A DNA stretch of 64,000 nt, from positions 13,950,001-14,014,000 of the forward strand of contig NC_003279.8 of assembly GCF_000002985.6 (NCBI RefSeq), in the 5' to 3' direction. The stretch is from Caenorhabditis elegans (lineage: Eukaryota; Nematoda; Chromadorea; Rhabditida; Rhabditidae). The position numbers were made by a program, and so were the translations under genes. The notes under the pieces were generated by a model. The model did not search any database, was not told the origin of the DNA, and saw nothing but the letters and a program-made list of their open reading frames with translations. Shown one piece after another: positions 54,431 to 63,292 of the stretch (positions within the stretch are counted from its first letter, which is position 1; each line of letters begins with the position of its first letter).

Positions 54431-54608
54431 CATCCGAGAGAACTCTCTTCCACTATTTTCTTCAGATTCTTCTCATGTAAATCTATTTGGCAAGTGATTA
54501 TCAGCAGTTTCATGACTCAGAATGTAAGTTTTACTGATAACGGCCTATTTGTAACTAATTTTGTTAAGAACCCCGTTGAGCCTAGAAATTTTCCGAACCC
54601 GAAGCTCA

Positions 54609-57600
54609 ATGGCGGATACTTTAGTCCATCAAGCTGCTGCAGCTGTCGCGAAGCAAATTGATGCAGGTAAGTGAGTTGAGAGTACACACTATAAAATCTC
54701 ACACTATAAAATCTATAGATTACTAGTTTTCAGGCCACTACAACTCAAAACAATACGTTTTCGACATTGCCTCGAGCAACGAAGTCTATGCTCAGCTCCT
54801 GAAGCTCAACGCCACGTGGTCCTACAACATCGATCAGAAGCTCAATGGTGTCTGTTTTATTCTGACAAAAGTCAATTTCGAAAATGTGAAGATGTTCCCG
54901 GAGACGTTTGATCAACTCGCTAATCAATGTCTCAAGTCGTTTGTTATTTGTGATGAGTTCAAGGTGATCGGGCCAGCGATTGATGGTAATAGGAAAAGTA
55001 AGTGTTTACGGGTGGATCTTAAAAATGGAAGACTATTTGGATCAGGCTTAAGCTTTCAGACTCCGGCTCGTAGGCTCAGATCCTTAGGCTTAGGTTGCAA
55101 AGCTAAATTTCTTTGGGCTTATTTTGTCAAGCGAGTTCATGCAAATTCTCTTACAACTAGGGGAATTATGTTTACTATCAGTCTTTTAGGCTTCAGACTC
55201 TTACTATTAGGCTCAGACTCTTTGACGCAAATTATCAAGCTAGGGCCCTGAAAATTTCAATTTTGATAGTTATACATTTTGGATCAGCCCCCTTCGTTTT
55301 GGACCTAAGATTAAATGCTAGGGTTTGATCCTTAGATCCTTAGATTATTTGATCCTTAGTTCCTTAGATCCTTAGATCCTTAGATCCTTAGATCCTTAGA
55401 TCCTTAGATCCTTAGATCCTTAGATCCATAGATCCATAGATACCTAGATCCATAGATCCTTAGATCCTTAGATCCTTAGATCCATAGATCCATAGATCCT
55501 TCGACCCATAGATCCTTAGATCCTTAGATCCTTAGATCATTAGATCCTGTATAATAAGCTAACATCCTTTAATATGAGCATTATGGTCGAAATTAACTTC
55601 CACAAAACTTCCTAAATTTTCCAGGACAACGAGAAGAATTCTTGCTCACACGCTCCCTGAGCCACATTTTCGAGACTTCCCAAATCGATCATCTGGATTT
55701 GAGTGGGATGACGAGTTATTCATGTTCATGGCTAGCCGAGGTACATCCCATGCATGCTTCTTAACCAAGTAGTTGCTCTTGCAGACCGGCCAACAACTCC
55801 CATGGCTCCGCAGTCTTGCGTTATGCGGCTTGAAGTTCTATAAAACAGAATTCTCCAAGATTTTCCCAAGTTTTGTGAATCTTGATTGCTTGGATATCAG
55901 CTACAGCAATGTTTCAAATCTTCAAGGGATCTCTAATTTGCAAAACCTCAGACAGCTCTCACTTAGAGGCCTGGAGTTTAAGAGAGCACAAGATCTAGAG
56001 GAGCTCTTCACTTTGAAACATCTTAACGTGTTGGATATGTCAATCAGGTTGTAAGTTCTTGTATTTTCTTGGATTTTAACATTTGAAATTTTTGAAAAAT
56101 TGGGATTTGCAGAAAAAACGCCCTCCAGACCAACATAAGAGTCTTCCTTAGCTGCAACAAGGTTCTTCCGGAGCTCAGATTCTTGGATTTGTCAGGAAAC
56201 AAAATGGATGAGGACCAGCTTGAAGAGTTGTTAGAATCACACTCACACTTGCATAAGATTGCTATTTATGGTAAGGTATTCTAAGAAAATTGAGTAGGAT
56301 CTAAGGATCTAAGGATCTAAGGATCTAAGGATCTAAGGATCTAAGGATCTAAGGATCTAAGGATCTAAGGATCTAAGAATCTAAGGATCTAAGGATCTAA
56401 GGGCCTAAGGATCTATGGATCTAAAGGAATCTAATATTTTCCAGGATGTGGCGTAAAAGCCCCCAAAAACTGCCCAATCCAAATTTCCTACACCACAACG
56501 TACGAGTCTACCATTTTTGCAATAAAGCACATGTTACGTCTCCGACGTAGAGCCGAGCTGCAGAGCTGCTTTCAAGACTTGCATTCACATCTGAAGGATT
56601 ATCATGAGATGGGCAAGTTGTACGACGTGGAACGATGTGTCTATCTTGCTGTTCAATCGATGAAACATCTCCCATCGATGCCGATATTTGCCGATCGGTT
56701 GTTAATGGACGCATATTATTTCTTTTATGAAGCCGATTGTCTCGCCGAAATTGTTATGTGAGTTTAAAATGTTGGTTGCCGCCCAAACCACAAATTATTT
56801 TTCCAGACATCATTCGCATCGTGTAAGGCAGGATGATATCTCATTCATTTGCAAGGAACTTTTTAAAAACGTTGGTAGAAATTTGACCGCAAATGTTCGA
56901 ACGGAAAGAATTTGCAACGCAATCATAAGTCTCTTCAGTAAAGGTGCAAGTTTGGATAAATCAAGACTTCAAGAACTTGCGTTAAATTGTATGCATGCTC
57001 TGGAAAGTACTGACCAAGCTGCTCATGATCTGGCGACACGGATTTTGGGTAGCTGTCTGAATGAAAGCAATCTGGAGGTGATGTTCTCCATCGGGGATGT
57101 GAATCCGACAGCCAAACCGGTCGGTCTGAACTTTCTGAACGCCGTAGTTCGCAGAGACGATGTCGAGATCTGTAAACTGGTAGCTGAGAAGGTTAGCATG
57201 AGGACATATAATAAGAAAGAGAAGTGCATGCAATACATCAATCACGGAGCAATGGACGTTCTGATCTCTGCGCTGGGGAGGTTCGACTCGGAGCCATTGC
57301 ATATTGCGATATTGGGGATTGTTCGGGATTTGGTTGTAATGGCGCCCTACAATACTTTGCCGAAAATCTTCACATTTATACAATTTCGAACATTTCAGTG
57401 AGTTGGGAACCTAGACTTAATAATGAAAACGATTCAAAATAGAGTTTCCTATATCACACATTGTGTCAGTTGTCTAATTTCGGCTTGATCTGAATAGATC
57501 TACAAAAAATGCGGGAGAAGAGACGCAAAGTTCTCAACTAAACGTGCTGATGTCACATATTTTCGAGTGAAAAAGTACCGCATTTTTTGTAGATCAAACC

Positions 57601-58426
57601 ATAATGGGACAGATCTCTGCACTGGAGGCACCCTACAATACCTTGCCCGATAATTTTTACATTTATACAATGTCGAACATTTCAATAAGTTGAGCCTAAA
57701 CAAACCTGGGCATTTTTGAAAATCTGGCGTTCATCGCTAGTCACCAGGCATTTTTTTTAAATGCTAAATCCAAATGTGACTTTTTTGCTGCTAGAGTGTC
57801 TCATTTCGGCTTGATCAACGTAGATCTACAAAAATGCGGGAGAAGAGACGCATAGTTCTCAACTAATTTCGTGTGCTGACGTCACATATTTTTTGGCGAA
57901 AACTTCCCGCATTTTTGTAGATCAAGCCGTAATGGGACAACCTGGCACCCCGTGATAGCAGTGTTTTGTATCTAAAGTTCTAAATTTGTTCGGATATTTT
58001 AGTTTTTGTAATACATATATTTTCAGGGTGCTTCTAAAAACCTGGACGTCCGACAGAGCCTACCTTGTGCTCTCAATCCTCGCACTTCGCCTGAATCATT
58101 CAGATAGCAGCACAGAATGCGTATTCAAGAAGTGCGCCGACGAACTTCTCAAGAAACAATTCCCATACCTCCTGGCCACCAAGATATCGGTTGATGTTGA
58201 TATCTACTTCACCAATGGAATTGTTCAGAACATCCTCCAAGTTTCCGACGACGTTGGATTGACGCTTTGGGCACTGCTGACCATCAAGATCTTTGCGCAG
58301 AAAAGTCCTCAGAGCAGTCAAACAATCAGAAATTCCAACTTTTTTCATTTCATCCAAAAACCACGTATTCTATCTGAAGCGGTGAATATGGCATCGGAAA
58401 ACGTTCGGTTTTTGTTTAATTGGTAG
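54609..58426 (+). CDS. ZYG-11/ZER-1-like CUL-2 substrate receptor, paralog 4 (intact)
   Basis: Eight exons, 54609-54666, 54734-54997, 55625-55740, 55785-56050, 56113-56270, 56445-56757, 56807-57397 and 58027-58426, give 721 residues with all phases consistent. Residues 4-13, TLVHQAAAAV, fit the Elongin-C BC-box (T-L-x3-A-x3-V). LRRs at roughly 120-290: IDHLDLSGMTSY, LRSLALCGLKFY, LDCLDISYSNVSNLQGISNL, LNVLDMSIRL, LRFLDLSGNKMDEDQL. The rest is ARM-like: LQELALNCMHAL, LHIAILGIVRDLVV, LTLWALLTIKIFA. In ZYG-11 and ZER-1 this architecture recruits substrates (N-terminal glycine degrons in the vertebrate proteins) to CUL2-RBX1. It keeps the intron in the last LRR shared with copy 1. AATAAA lies at about 58,463. 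As the only copy with ATG, complete splicing and full frame, it is the probable functional member. Confidence 0.85.
55312..55550 (-). repeat. octamer array, reverse orientation, in intron of copy 4
   Basis: Units of AGATCCTT with AGATCCAT variants, the complement of the GGATCTAA arrays. About 27 units, imperfect at the left. Preceded by a looser zone of TTAGGCTTAGG/CAGACTC words (55,040-55,240). Confidence 0.93.
56296..56432 (+). repeat. octamer array (GGATCTAA)n, forward orientation, in intron of copy 4
   Basis: About 16 units, nearly perfect over 56,299-56,378, in the 174-base intron splitting the last LRR. It makes up most of the intron; splice sites are intact. Confidence 0.95.
57455..57612. 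mobile_element. fold-back MITE, GTCCCATTACGG family, copy 7
   Basis: TTGTGTCAGTTGTCTAATTT...GATCTACAAAAAATGCGGGA faces GCATTTTTTGTAGATCAAAC...AATGGGACAG; the right end is truncated. A short copy of preceding exon sequence follows: CCCTACAATACCTTGCC (57,629) echoes CCCTACAATACTTTGCC (57,346), with ATTTATACAAT-TCGAACATTTCA after it. Confidence 0.8.
57792..57955. mobile_element. fold-back MITE, GTCCCATTACGG family, copy 8
   Basis: CTAGAGTGTCTCATTTCGGC then TTGATC and GTAGATCTACAAAAATGCGG faces CCGCATTTTTGTAGATCAAG...ACAACCTGGCACCCCGTG. Same intron as copy 7. Confidence 0.82.
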
Positions 58427-58904
58427 ATCTGTCAGAAAGTCATAATTATTGTACATCATTGTTAATAAACTCATTGTTATATTTAAGGTTCTACTTAAAA
58501 CGTCCGGCACCTATTAAAATATTGTTAATAAAATAAGAAAAACTCTGAAAATTGGCTAGAAATAATTAAAAAAATATTTTGAAAGAAATTAGTTCAAAGT
58601 CAAATGTCAAGTTCGTTTAAAAAATTTGAAAATTTTGACTAAAAATGGTTTTTTTCCATTACATTTTAAATCTAAAAATCTAAAAATTTATGTTTTCTGT
58701 TTCAACTTGAAACTTTTGGCACCTACTGGAATTTTGTTCATGTATTGAAAAGAGCGAAAAATTTACAACAAATCACCGAAAAAAATGTTTTGAAAAAAGT
58801 TAATTTAAATAAGCTACTAATTTTTAATGTTTTGAAATTCTAGTAATTTTGCATATAAATGGTTGGTTCCATTACATCTTCAATACAGGTTTTTGTTCAC
58901 CTCA
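58427..58904. other. AT-rich spacer after the ZYG-like cluster
   Basis: 3' UTR of copy 4, then two loosely repeated stretches (GGCACCTATTAAAATATTGT at 58,505 and GGCACCTACTGGAATTTTGT at 58,718, each followed by AAAAA-type runs). No gene. Confidence 0.45.
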
Positions 58905-59275
58905 GGGGGTTGGCGGCAACTGCCGGTCAGCTTTTTCGGCGAATCCCCAAATTTTGCCGGAAATTGTAATTTTTGCCATTTTACGGATATCAGATTTGCC
59001 GGTAATATAATACATATTTAGGGGGATTTTTTATAAGATGAAAACACTTAAAACTGCGCCTTTTTGAAATTTTGCTCCCGTTTTCTTTAGATATTTTCAT
59101 AGAATTTGCTTACTTAGATGTAGGAACATATATAGGATGCCTACAATTTTGCCTATTGAAATTGAAATTCTGAAATTTCCGGCAAATTCGGCACAGTGCC
59201 GATTTGCCGGAAATTTTCAATTCCGGCAAATTTCCGATTTGCCGATTTGCCGGAAAAAATTGTTTGCCGCCCACC
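58905..59275. mobile_element. CGGCAA-family fold-back element
   Basis: GGGGGTTGGCGGCAACTGCC at the left and CCGGAAAAAATTGTTTGCCG then CCCACCC at the right, with repeated CCGGAAATT / AATTTCCGG words between. Confidence 0.75.
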
Positions 59276-59896
59276 CGTACGTCACCTCCTATTTAAAAAA
59301 TAGCTAAGTTGTGATACCAAACATGTAACTGTAACTTTCTCCTCCATGACCTGTTGCCACCCAGTCACCGCTCTTTGTGCTCTTTCTGTGATTCACTAAC
59401 CAGTCTCAAAATGTCTTGTTTGTGCACACTCATGTTCACGTACACAAAAAATCATATAAAAGATCAACTTGATCACTTGAAAAGCTTCTGTTCAAATGGG
59501 GGGGGGGGGGGGTACTTCCTGCCTTTCTCCCCCCAATTTTGGAGATTTTCCCCTTGTTTTTTAGGCTGGTGGGCTACTCTAGACAAGTTTCCAAAATGCA
59601 AACAATACGGAGAGAGAAAGAGAGAAAAAGAGAAAGAGTTCAAATTAATTGGGGCGGGGAGAGTGTTTTATGTGTGTCAATAATTCTCGTGTTTATTCCT
59701 TCGTTTGACATATCCGTTTCCGATCTACCCGGCCGCGCGCCGCGCCGCAAGGCTTGGAGCCATTTTATCCCCTAATCTTTCCGAATTTTTCTTCCGTAGG
59801 CCGTAGTCCCTTCTAGGCCTGAAGCCCAAAAATTTTGAAACCCTGTAGCCTTAAAACCCTAAAAACTTTCAGATCGACGTTTCCCCCACACAAGTT
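59276..59896 (+). promoter_or_regulatory. upstream region of the glutaredoxin-like gene
   Basis: Contains G15 and purine-rich GAGAGAAAGAGAGAAAAAGA near 59,610. An acceptor AAAAACTTTCAG ends at about 59,871, 25 bases before the ATG, suiting spliced-leader addition. No other element is clear. Confidence 0.45.
59498..59512 (+). repeat. mononucleotide G15 tract
   Basis: Fifteen uninterrupted G upstream of the glutaredoxin-like gene. Length should be unstable in dog-1-deficient backgrounds. Confidence 0.95.
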
Positions 59897-61466
59897 ATGC
59901 ACTACATACACACGTTTCTAGCAACCTTTCTGTTACCAATCCTAGCCGACACTCTACTCACCGCTGATCTTACCACCGGTCATCAGGCTTCAGCAGGTAA
60001 GGGGCTACTGTGTACAGTGTAGGGGGGGGGGGGGGGGGGGGTACTCGAAGTGTATAACGTAACACTTTTATTATGTACTCGCGAAGGTGTCAGGTTACAC
60101 AGGTCACGACGAACAGATTTTGGCCTATGAGAGTTCGGTTTTACGAATTTTGATGTCAATTTTGAGGAATTGCATACATCTGAATTTTGAAAATATTTGG
60201 AAAATAGCTTCAATAAAGCCTCAGATTTTTCAAAAAGTTTGTAAAAATTGAGCGATTTCAGAGGTATGAGGAACCTAGGGCTTCCATAATGTCGCCGCAA
60301 GTATCCAAATGTACAGTTTGGCGCGGAACCCCGAACGTGTCGGCCGCTTCCAAAAACTACGTTGCGCACACACCAAGTTACTGATTTCACGCCAAGCTGA
60401 GGAACCCCCAACGTGTCGGCTGCTTTCCAATATCTACCTTTCGCACTTTATTGCACACTCTAAGCGGCGCGCGGCGTGAGGCCCGCTCGCTCAGCTGAGA
60501 GCCCAAAAGGAAGCTTAATTTAAGATAAAAGGCCAAAAACTCCACTCATTTGTACCCACAGCTTGTATGCCCTCATTTTCAGCGGCCGTCTTCCAATCCG
60601 AACCATCCTCCGACTACTTCTCCACCTCCGACTTCTCCACCACATCCCCCCGACAATATCCCACCGATGAAGCCGACGAGGAGCTCTACGCCCTACAAAA
60701 AGCCGCCAAGCCCCAGTTTTACCCCCGACCGCAGAACAACTACGGAGGTTACGGTGGCTATCGTCCGAATCCCCCTCAGCCATTCGGTTATTCTTATGTG
60801 GGATATATTAATCGACAGGTAAGTGGGCTTGTTAGTGTTTAAGCTCCCGCAATTTCCTGAGATCAAATGTACAAATTTTCAGGCCCGACGCTACCCGGTA
60901 ATGATGTACACCCTGATTCAATGTGTGCCGTGCCAGAGAGCCAAGCATCTTTTGGCTACCACCTATGGAGATATTCCATCGCACTTTTTGGGTAAGTCCG
61001 GGCTTTTTTGACCTCGGTGTCAGGCTGTCACATTACGGTTTGATCTACAAAAAATGGCGGATTTTTTCGCCCAAAAAAATGTGACGTCAGCACCCTAAAT
61101 TCCCGCAATTCTCGTAGATCAAACCAAAATGAAACACTCTGACACCACGTAGTTCAGTAGGGTTGTGGCCTGCTTTGGAGTTGGCTTAGGCGCCTTTTTG
61201 GAAAATTTCAAACTTTTAAAGGGTGTCTAAGACTCCCTAGACTTTCTTAACTCCCGGAAATACCCCAAAAACTTCCAGAACTGGTCGGAGACGAGGACTG
61301 GCAGCGTCAGCTTCAAGTGGATCTACTCAAAGTCACCCGCCAAGCCACCTTCCCCTACGTCTTCGTCTGCGGGAACTTTATCGGTGGATCGTCGGACCTC
61401 TTCAACATGCATCACTCGGGACAACTACGGCAGGCGCTGAACAATTGCATGTCTAGGAATGGATGA
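59897..61466 (+). CDS. secreted/luminal glutaredoxin-like protein
   Basis: Exons 59897-59996, 60583-60818, 60883-60991 and 61279-61466 give 210 residues, all phases matching. The N-terminus MHYIHTFLATFLLPILADTL is a plausible signal peptide. Residues ~34-112 are a low-complexity Ser/Pro/Tyr/Gly linker with NNYGGYGGYRPNPPQPFGYS. The glutaredoxin fold follows: YTLIQCVPCQRAKHLL with the C126-V-P-C129 redox pair, then VDLLKVTRQATFPYVFVCGN with the cis-proline (F-P, residues 173-174) and FIGGSSDLF, the GG-x2-D glutathione-binding motif. It would reduce or glutathionylate disulfides, here probably outside the cytosol because of the leader. CVPC differs from the usual CPYC; the thiol pair is intact. 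Intron 3 holds a MITE. Confidence 0.85.
60022..60041 (+). repeat. mononucleotide G20 tract
   Basis: Twenty uninterrupted G in intron 1 of the glutaredoxin-like gene, 25 bases after the donor. Confidence 0.95.
60270..60510. mobile_element. GC-rich MITE with AGGGCTCCCA-type ends, copy 2
   Basis: TAGGGCTTCCATAATGTCGC...AACGTGTCGGCCGCTTCC...GCGTGAGGCCCGCTCGCTC then CAGCTGAGAGCCC. Shares its internal words with the copy at 51,156. Lies in intron 1 of the glutaredoxin-like gene. Confidence 0.75.
61015..61150. mobile_element. fold-back MITE, GTCCCATTACGG family, copy 9
   Basis: CGGTGTCAGGCTGTCACATT then ACGGTTTGATCTACAAAAAA faces CCCGCAATTCTCGTAGATCA...CTCTGACACCACGTA. Short form lacking the central part. 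Confidence 0.85.
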
Positions 61467-61564
61467 GATTTGGAGCCGGAGCGGGGAAAGGCATAGAACT
61501 TTATGTATTTTATAAATTATTTTCTTGCTATTTGAAGTTTGTGTTTGTGTTTTGGTATGCTGAG

Positions 61565-61815
61565 TTAGGCAAAGCTCAAACCGGCAAGTTGCCAATTTGC
61601 CGAAATTGCCGAAAAAAACGGTAATTGCCCATTTTGAAAATTAGGCAAATTCTATGAAAATATCTAAAAAAAACGGGAAAAAAAATTTCAAAAAGGCACA
61701 GTTTTCTGTGTTTCCGTCTTATAAAAAAACTCTCTACACATTTCCGGCAAATCTGGCATCCGGAAAACGGCAAATCGGCAAACCGGCAAACCGGCGAATT
61801 GCCGAAATTGAAAAT
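61565..61815. repeat. CGGCAA-family element
   Basis: AAACCGGCAAGTTGCCAATT then TGCCGAAATTGCCG faces GGCAAATCGGCAAACCGGCA then AACCGGCGAATTGCCG. Confidence 0.75.
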
Positions 61816-62595
61816 CGGCAAACGCCAGTTGAACAAGTGAAGTTCCTATCAGAAATTGCATTTAAAAATAGGCTTTTCCAAATGGGCATTCAATTTTTTG
61901 GCTGAAAAGTGAGAGGGTTTCTCAAAAACTGGAAGAGGTACAGAAAATTTGTCAACTAACAAAATGATTATCAACTATCAACTATTGTGAAACATTTTGT
62001 CAGTTAACAATTTTGCTCCATTAATTTAAACTTTTTGAGCACTAAAACTTCCTCCTTAAAACCCCCTTTTGCTGAAAATGTGCCGAATGTTTATAATAAA
62101 GAAGGTGAGCTCTTTGTGCATCGTAGTAGACTGGCACGTTCTGGCACATTGGAATCCCGCAAAAAAATATAAAAAATGAAAATAATTGGAGAAACTTGGC
62201 AGGGGGGTTCATTCCCTGGAAAAAACTGAGAGTTTTGAAAATATTACAACTAGCTCCCCATAATTGCCACAACTTGTTGGAACTATTTTTCCTTATTTGG
62301 TATGGCTTCTTCATTCCATGAATCTCCTCAAAAAAGCTTATGGTGCATTGATGGCTTCAATATCAGCTCAACGAGTTTTTTTTTATTAACACGGTTTATA
62401 CATTTCTGAAGGTTTGGAAAAAATGTAAGTGATTGGCAAGTTGGTAAAAAATAATCAGACATTTAGATTGGACAGCACATTTCAATGATTTCCTTATCGC
62501 CCAGTCCCCTTGAGCAGGCAATGGCAATCAGTTCTGTAATATTTTTAAAAAAAATTAAACCAATTTTGTTATTTTTAAAAACAAATTTTGCATCA
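61816..62595. other. gene-free stretch
   Basis: AT-rich. GTCAACTAACAAAATGATTA (61,952) faces ATTTTGTCAGTTAAC, a small hairpin. A 90-codon open frame on the minus strand has no exon signals. Possibly intron of the insulin-like gene. Confidence 0.35.
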
Positions 62596-62599
62596 ATCT

Positions 62600-62960
62600 G
62601 CAAGCCTCTGCCTACCTGCATGTCTGCCTACGTGCCTATTATATACCGTCCTACCTTTGTACCTACCGTCCGCCTAGGTGCCTACTTCATGCTTGTCTGC
62701 CTACGTGCTTATTATATGCCTTTGTAGCTATCGTCCGCCAAGGCGCCTACTTCATGCCTGTCTGCCTACGTGCCTACGTGCCTATTATATACCGTCTTAC
62801 CTTTGCACCTACCCTCTGCCTTGATGCCTACTTCAAGCCTGACTGCCTACCTTCTTATAATATATCTTTTTACCTTATTCCGTCCTGCCTTCAAACCTAA
62901 GTTGACTGTATCTATGAGTCGCTGCCTAACTACCTATTTTATGTCTACCTACCTACAGCC
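62600..62960. repeat. minisatellite, ~80-95-bp CTGCCTACGTGCCTA unit
   Basis: Three to four imperfect units: CTGCCTACGTGCCTATTATA then TACCGTCCTACCTTTGTACC, GTCCGCC and GGTGCCTACTTCATGC. It decays rightwards. GCCTA words recall the nematode telomere complement, but the unit is much longer. Confidence 0.8.
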
Positions 62961-63159
62961 TATTTTTGTAGAAGGAGATTAATAATTGTTAAAGGTGGAC
63001 GGGGAATAAAAAGTGCTGCAAGCGATTGTGTCAAGTTCTGGAAAATTTTTAGCTGATTTTCTTTTTCCAATATTTGCAGTAGGCCTAGAAGTCTGCCTAA
63101 TCTTATGCCTGCCTACGCACGTGCCTAGGCTTTTTAAGCTTTACAATTTTCAAACTCAC

Positions 63160-63292
63160 CGTGGTGAGCGTCGATGGTACAGAGACCGCAAACCGACTGG
63201 ATCCGGTGTAGAAGAGCCCTGCCACAAGTGGGACTAGCGGTGCTGGTGACTATTGCGAGCAGAGCCAAGAGCACAAAGAATGAGCGCATCAT
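63160..63292 (-). CDS. insulin-like peptide, first exon (signal peptide and B-chain)
   Basis: Minus-strand exon starting MMRSFFVLLALLAIVTSTAS, a clear signal peptide, then SPTCGRALLHRIQSVCGLC. The spacing C-G-x10-C (eleven residues between cysteines) is that of an insulin B-chain, and the extra nearby cysteine (CGLC) is seen in several nematode insulins. The exon ends at a strong donor (G|GTGAGT). An A-chain exon with adjacent cysteines should lie at lower coordinates; I could not find a convincing one, so the gene is incomplete here. Such peptides act as secreted ligands of the DAF-2 receptor. It could instead be another small Cys-rich secreted protein. Confidence 0.55.

Noticed and set aside
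54200-54661. 153-codon frame ahead of ZYG-like copy 4
   Set aside because: It is the translation of the CT-rich upstream module (SLSLSLSF) and runs out of frame with the real start at 54,609.
62590-62982. Cys/Tyr/Pro-rich frames such as PTCMSAYVPIIY
   Set aside because: They are translations of the CTGCCTACGTGCCTA minisatellite.
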